Shown: one piece after another, positions 33,642 through 35,677 of the stretch
Position numbering within the stretch: position 1 is the first letter of the stretch
Layout of the letters: each line of letters begins with the position of its first letter
DNA from: JBFHNV01 sp965365655
Lineage (GTDB): Bacteria; Pseudomonadota; Gammaproteobacteria; HK1
DNA length: 35,677 nucleotides
NCBI GenBank assembly: GCA_965365655.1
Contig: CBDUCN010000010.1
Span: forward strand, 1 to 35,677
Reading direction: 5' to 3'
Made by a program: the position numbers and the translations under genes
Notes under the pieces: model-generated
Database searches by the model: none
Told to the model about the DNA's origin: nothing
The model's input: the letters and a program-made list of their open reading frames with translations, nothing else

Positions 33642-35222
33642 ATGGGACGGCGCATCTTCTTCGTCACCAGCGGGCGGCTGCGGGTCTATCACCACGACGG
33701 CCAGCTCGGCGAGCCGCTGGAGTTCCGCGCGGACCAGGACGGCCTCGAGCTGCTGGGCCAGTACCTCGAGCAGCCGTGGCGCGACCCGGTGTACGTGCTG
33801 GTGGACTTCGTGGAGGAGGAGTTCCGCGAGGAGACGGTGCCGCACGTGTTCGGAGGCGACCGCGCCGCGGTGGTGCGCACCAAGATCAACCGCCTGTTCC
33901 GCGACACGACGTACAGCCACGCGATCCTGCAGGGACGGAGCAAGGACGGCCGGCGCGATGACCGGATGCTGTTCACCGCGCTCATCCGCCCCGACCTGCT
34001 GGCGCCGTGGATGGGTCAGCTCGGCGCCCACAAGACGCCCGTGGCCGGCATCTACTCGTTGCCGCTGGTGGGCCGCGAGCTGATCAAGGCGCTGAAGCTG
34101 GACGCCAGCAACCTGCTGCTCGTGACGCTGCAGTCCTCGGGCGGGCTGCGCCAGACCTATTTCCTCGACGGCGAGCTCAAGGTGAGCCGTCTCGCGATGC
34201 TGCCGGAGCCGAGCCCGGACGCGTTCACGCCCGCGATGCTGGGCGAGGTCGAGCGCGTGCGCCGCTACCTGAACTCGCTGCGCATGCTGCCGGCGAACGA
34301 GCCGCTGGAGGTGTGCATCCTCGCGCCGGAGCGCGTCGCGGCGGAGGTGGAGCATCACTCGCCCACATCCATCACCGCGCGCCACCGCGTGATCCCGCTG
34401 CCCGAGGTCGCGCGGCGCGTGGGCATCAAGGGGCCGTACCGCGAGCGCTACTCGGATCGGATATTCGCGCATCTGCTGGCGAAGCGGGCGCCTGCGAACC
34501 AGTACGCGCCGCAGGCGCAGACCCGCTACTTCCGCATGCACCAGGCGCGCCGCGGGCTGATCGCGGCGAGCGTGATCCTGCTCATGAGCAGCCTCGCGTG
34601 GAGCGCGGCCACCTTCGTCGACGGCCTGAGCGCGATCCAGGACATGGACGGCGCACGCAAGCAGGCGGGCTTCTACGAGAGCCGCTACGAGCGCGCCCGC
34701 TCGCGGTTGCCGGCCACGCCCACCGATCCGCGCAACATGAAGCGGGTGGTGGAGGCGGTGGAGAAGCTGCAGGCCTTCCGCACGTCGCCGATGGCGTTAC
34801 TGCAGGCGCTGTCCATCAGCCTGGAGGCCTTCCCCGGAGTGCAGCTCGACGAGCTGGAGTGGCGCGTGAGCGTGGACCCGGGCGTACCCGTCGACGCATC
34901 CGTCCCGTCGCCGGTGCCGTCGCGCGGGCGGCTGAACGAGGCGCCGCCGCCGGAGCAGGACCTGTCGCTCTACCAGGTCGCGCTGGTCACCGCGTACATC
35001 GCGCCGTTCGACGGCGACTACCGCGAGGCCCTGGCGACCGTGAGACGCTTCGCGGACAGGCTGCGCGCGGTGCCCGGCGTGGAGGAGGTGCGCGTGGAGT
35101 CGCTGCCGCTGGACATCGGGCCGGAGGCGAGCCTGAGCGGGAACGCGCGGGAGCGGGCCGCCGGGGCCAGCGCGCGCTTCCAGCTCCGGGTGGCGGTGCG
35201 CGAGGACGGAGCACGCGCATGA
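33642..35222 (+). CDS. Bitopic pilus-assembly protein, GspL or PilM-PilN-like in layout
   Basis: The product has 526 residues. The first ~300 form a soluble cytoplasmic domain without recognised motifs (starting RRIFFVTSGRLRVYHHDGQ, with LLLVTLQSSGGLRQTYFLDG near 160-180). One membrane helix is at about 306-325 (GLIAASVILLMSSLAWSAATF). A periplasmic part then has a heptad-like stretch (AIQDMDGARKQAGFYESRYE) and a ferredoxin-like fold ending near VPGVEEVRVESLPLD. That plan, actin-like or GspL-like cytoplasmic domain, single helix and PilN-like periplasmic domain, matches GspL or a PilM-PilN equivalent (MshI in MSHA systems). The assignment is by layout and position only; I do not recognise the cytoplasmic domain. 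The ATG at 33642 is the first usable start, and the stop overlaps the next gene by four bases. Confidence 0.75.
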   Translation: MGRRIFFVTSGRLRVYHHDGQLGEPLEFRADQDGLELLGQYLEQPWRDPVYVLVDFVEEEFREETVPHVFGGDRAAVVRTKINRLFRDTTYSHAILQGRSKDGRRDDRMLFTALIRPDLLAPWMGQLGAHKTPVAGIYSLPLVGRELIKALKLDASNLLLVTLQSSGGLRQTYFLDGELKVSRLAMLPEPSPDAFTPAMLGEVERVRRYLNSLRMLPANEPLEVCILAPERVAAEVEHHSPTSITARHRVIPLPEVARRVGIKGPYRERYSDRIFAHLLAKRAPANQYAPQAQTRYFRMHQARRGLIAASVILLMSSLAWSAATFVDGLSAIQDMDGARKQAGFYESRYERARSRLPATPTDPRNMKRVVEAVEKLQAFRTSPMALLQALSISLEAFPGVQLDELEWRVSVDPGVPVDASVPSPVPSRGRLNEAPPPEQDLSLYQVALVTAYIAPFDGDYREALATVRRFADRLRAVPGVEEVRVESLPLDIGPEASLSGNARERAAGASARFQLRVAVREDGARA

Positions 35223-35677
35223 AGGCCTCGGAGATCGACTGGGGTGTGCTGCGCGGCGCGATGATCCTGCTGGCGCTGTCGCTGCTGGTCGGCGTCGCGG
35301 CGCTGGCCACCAGCCAGCAGTTCTGGAGCAAGCAGGAGGCGGGGCTGAAGCGCGAGCGCTCGCGGTTGCTCGCGGCGCGTGGCCATTACCACGCGCTGGA
35401 CGACGAGGAGGACATCATCGCGACCTATCTCCCGCGCTACCTGGCGCTCGAGGAGCAGGGCCTGATCGGGCGCGAGCAGCGCCTGGACTGGATCGACGCG
35501 CTGCGCGAGGCGGCCCGCGAGGCGAAGGTGCCGCAGCTCGAGTACGTCATCGACGCGCAGCGCCCCTTCGACACCGGGATGGAGCTCAACGTCGGCGATT
35601 ATCGCGTGTACGCGAGCAGCATGCGCCTGCAGCTCGGGCTCTCGCACGAGGGGGACCTGCTGCGCCTGCTCGACGCG
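35219..35677 (+). CDS. PilO/GspM/MshJ-like protein, cut by the right edge
   Basis: The first 153 residues are visible. A short cytoplasmic N-terminus is followed by one membrane helix (about 11-32, AMILLALSLLVGVAALATSQQF), then a charged coiled-coil stretch (SKQEAGLKRERSRLLAARGHY) and the start of a periplasmic domain. Around 80-110 it has LIGREQRLDWIDALREAAREAKVP, a segment commonly seen in PilO and GspM-type proteins. Together with the preceding gene it would form the inner-membrane alignment complex between motor and secretin. Its ATGA overlap with the preceding stop indicates translational coupling. The C-terminal part is outside the window. Confidence 0.75.
   Translation, partial: MKASEIDWGVLRGAMILLALSLLVGVAALATSQQFWSKQEAGLKRERSRLLAARGHYHALDDEEDIIATYLPRYLALEEQGLIGREQRLDWIDALREAAREAKVPQLEYVIDAQRPFDTGMELNVGDYRVYASSMRLQLGLSHEGDLLRLLDA

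Overview
The window is very GC-rich and densely coding, with strong third-position G/C bias. That bias creates many long antisense shadow frames. Gene content (proteobacterial Pgk, GAPDH and transketolase, an RpoH-type heat-shock promoter, an MSHA/type IV pilus-like machine, a sigma-54-dependent response regulator) points to a high-GC gammaproteobacterium or possibly a betaproteobacterium. I cannot place it more precisely. I see no rRNA, tRNA, CRISPR array, insertion sequence or phage gene.

Left part (1-5440): a cytidylate-kinase-like protein fused to a BON domain (minus strand), with the start of a further minus-strand gene running off the left edge; a divergent MFS transporter; an Hsp20 chaperone with a convincing sigma-32 promoter and a possible RNA thermometer; and an orphan xanthine-dehydrogenase-family molybdenum subunit.

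Middle-left (5539-13892): six plus-strand genes that read as one or two tightly packed operons: a WYL-domain regulator, a MoxR AAA+ ATPase, a DUF58 protein, a membrane protein with a C-terminal DUF4129-like region but no transglutaminase core, an Mre11/SbcD-like phosphoesterase, and an SbcC/RecF/YhaN-like coiled-coil ATPase without a zinc hook. The first four overlap or abut. This is the best candidate in the window for an under-described functional module, perhaps a regulated stress or DNA-maintenance system.

Middle (13996-22205): a translationally coupled minus-strand pair (nitroreductase then family-2 glycosyltransferase), a periplasmic HtrA-like protein that has lost the catalytic triad, an orphan ParA-type ATPase behind the only AT-rich island and the only roughly 300-base non-coding stretch, then the central-carbon operon tkt-gap-pgk on the minus strand. 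The products of tkt, gap and pgk serve the Calvin cycle, the pentose phosphate pathway or glycolysis/gluconeogenesis.

Right part (22326-35677): a secreted PhnD-like binding protein, a sigma-54 response regulator, then a plus-strand run encoding an MSHA-like (type IV pilus / type II secretion related) assembly machine. Its genes are an ExeA/MshM-like ATPase fused through a long Ala/Pro linker to a SPOR-like domain, a lipoprotein secretin (MshL-like), a bitopic TPR protein, a GspE-type ATPase with a c-di-GMP-binding MshEN-like N-terminus, a GspF/MshG inner-membrane platform protein, a bitopic GspL/PilM-PilN-like protein and a PilO/GspM-like protein cut by the right edge. No pilin or prepilin peptidase is in view; they would be expected to the right or elsewhere in the genome.
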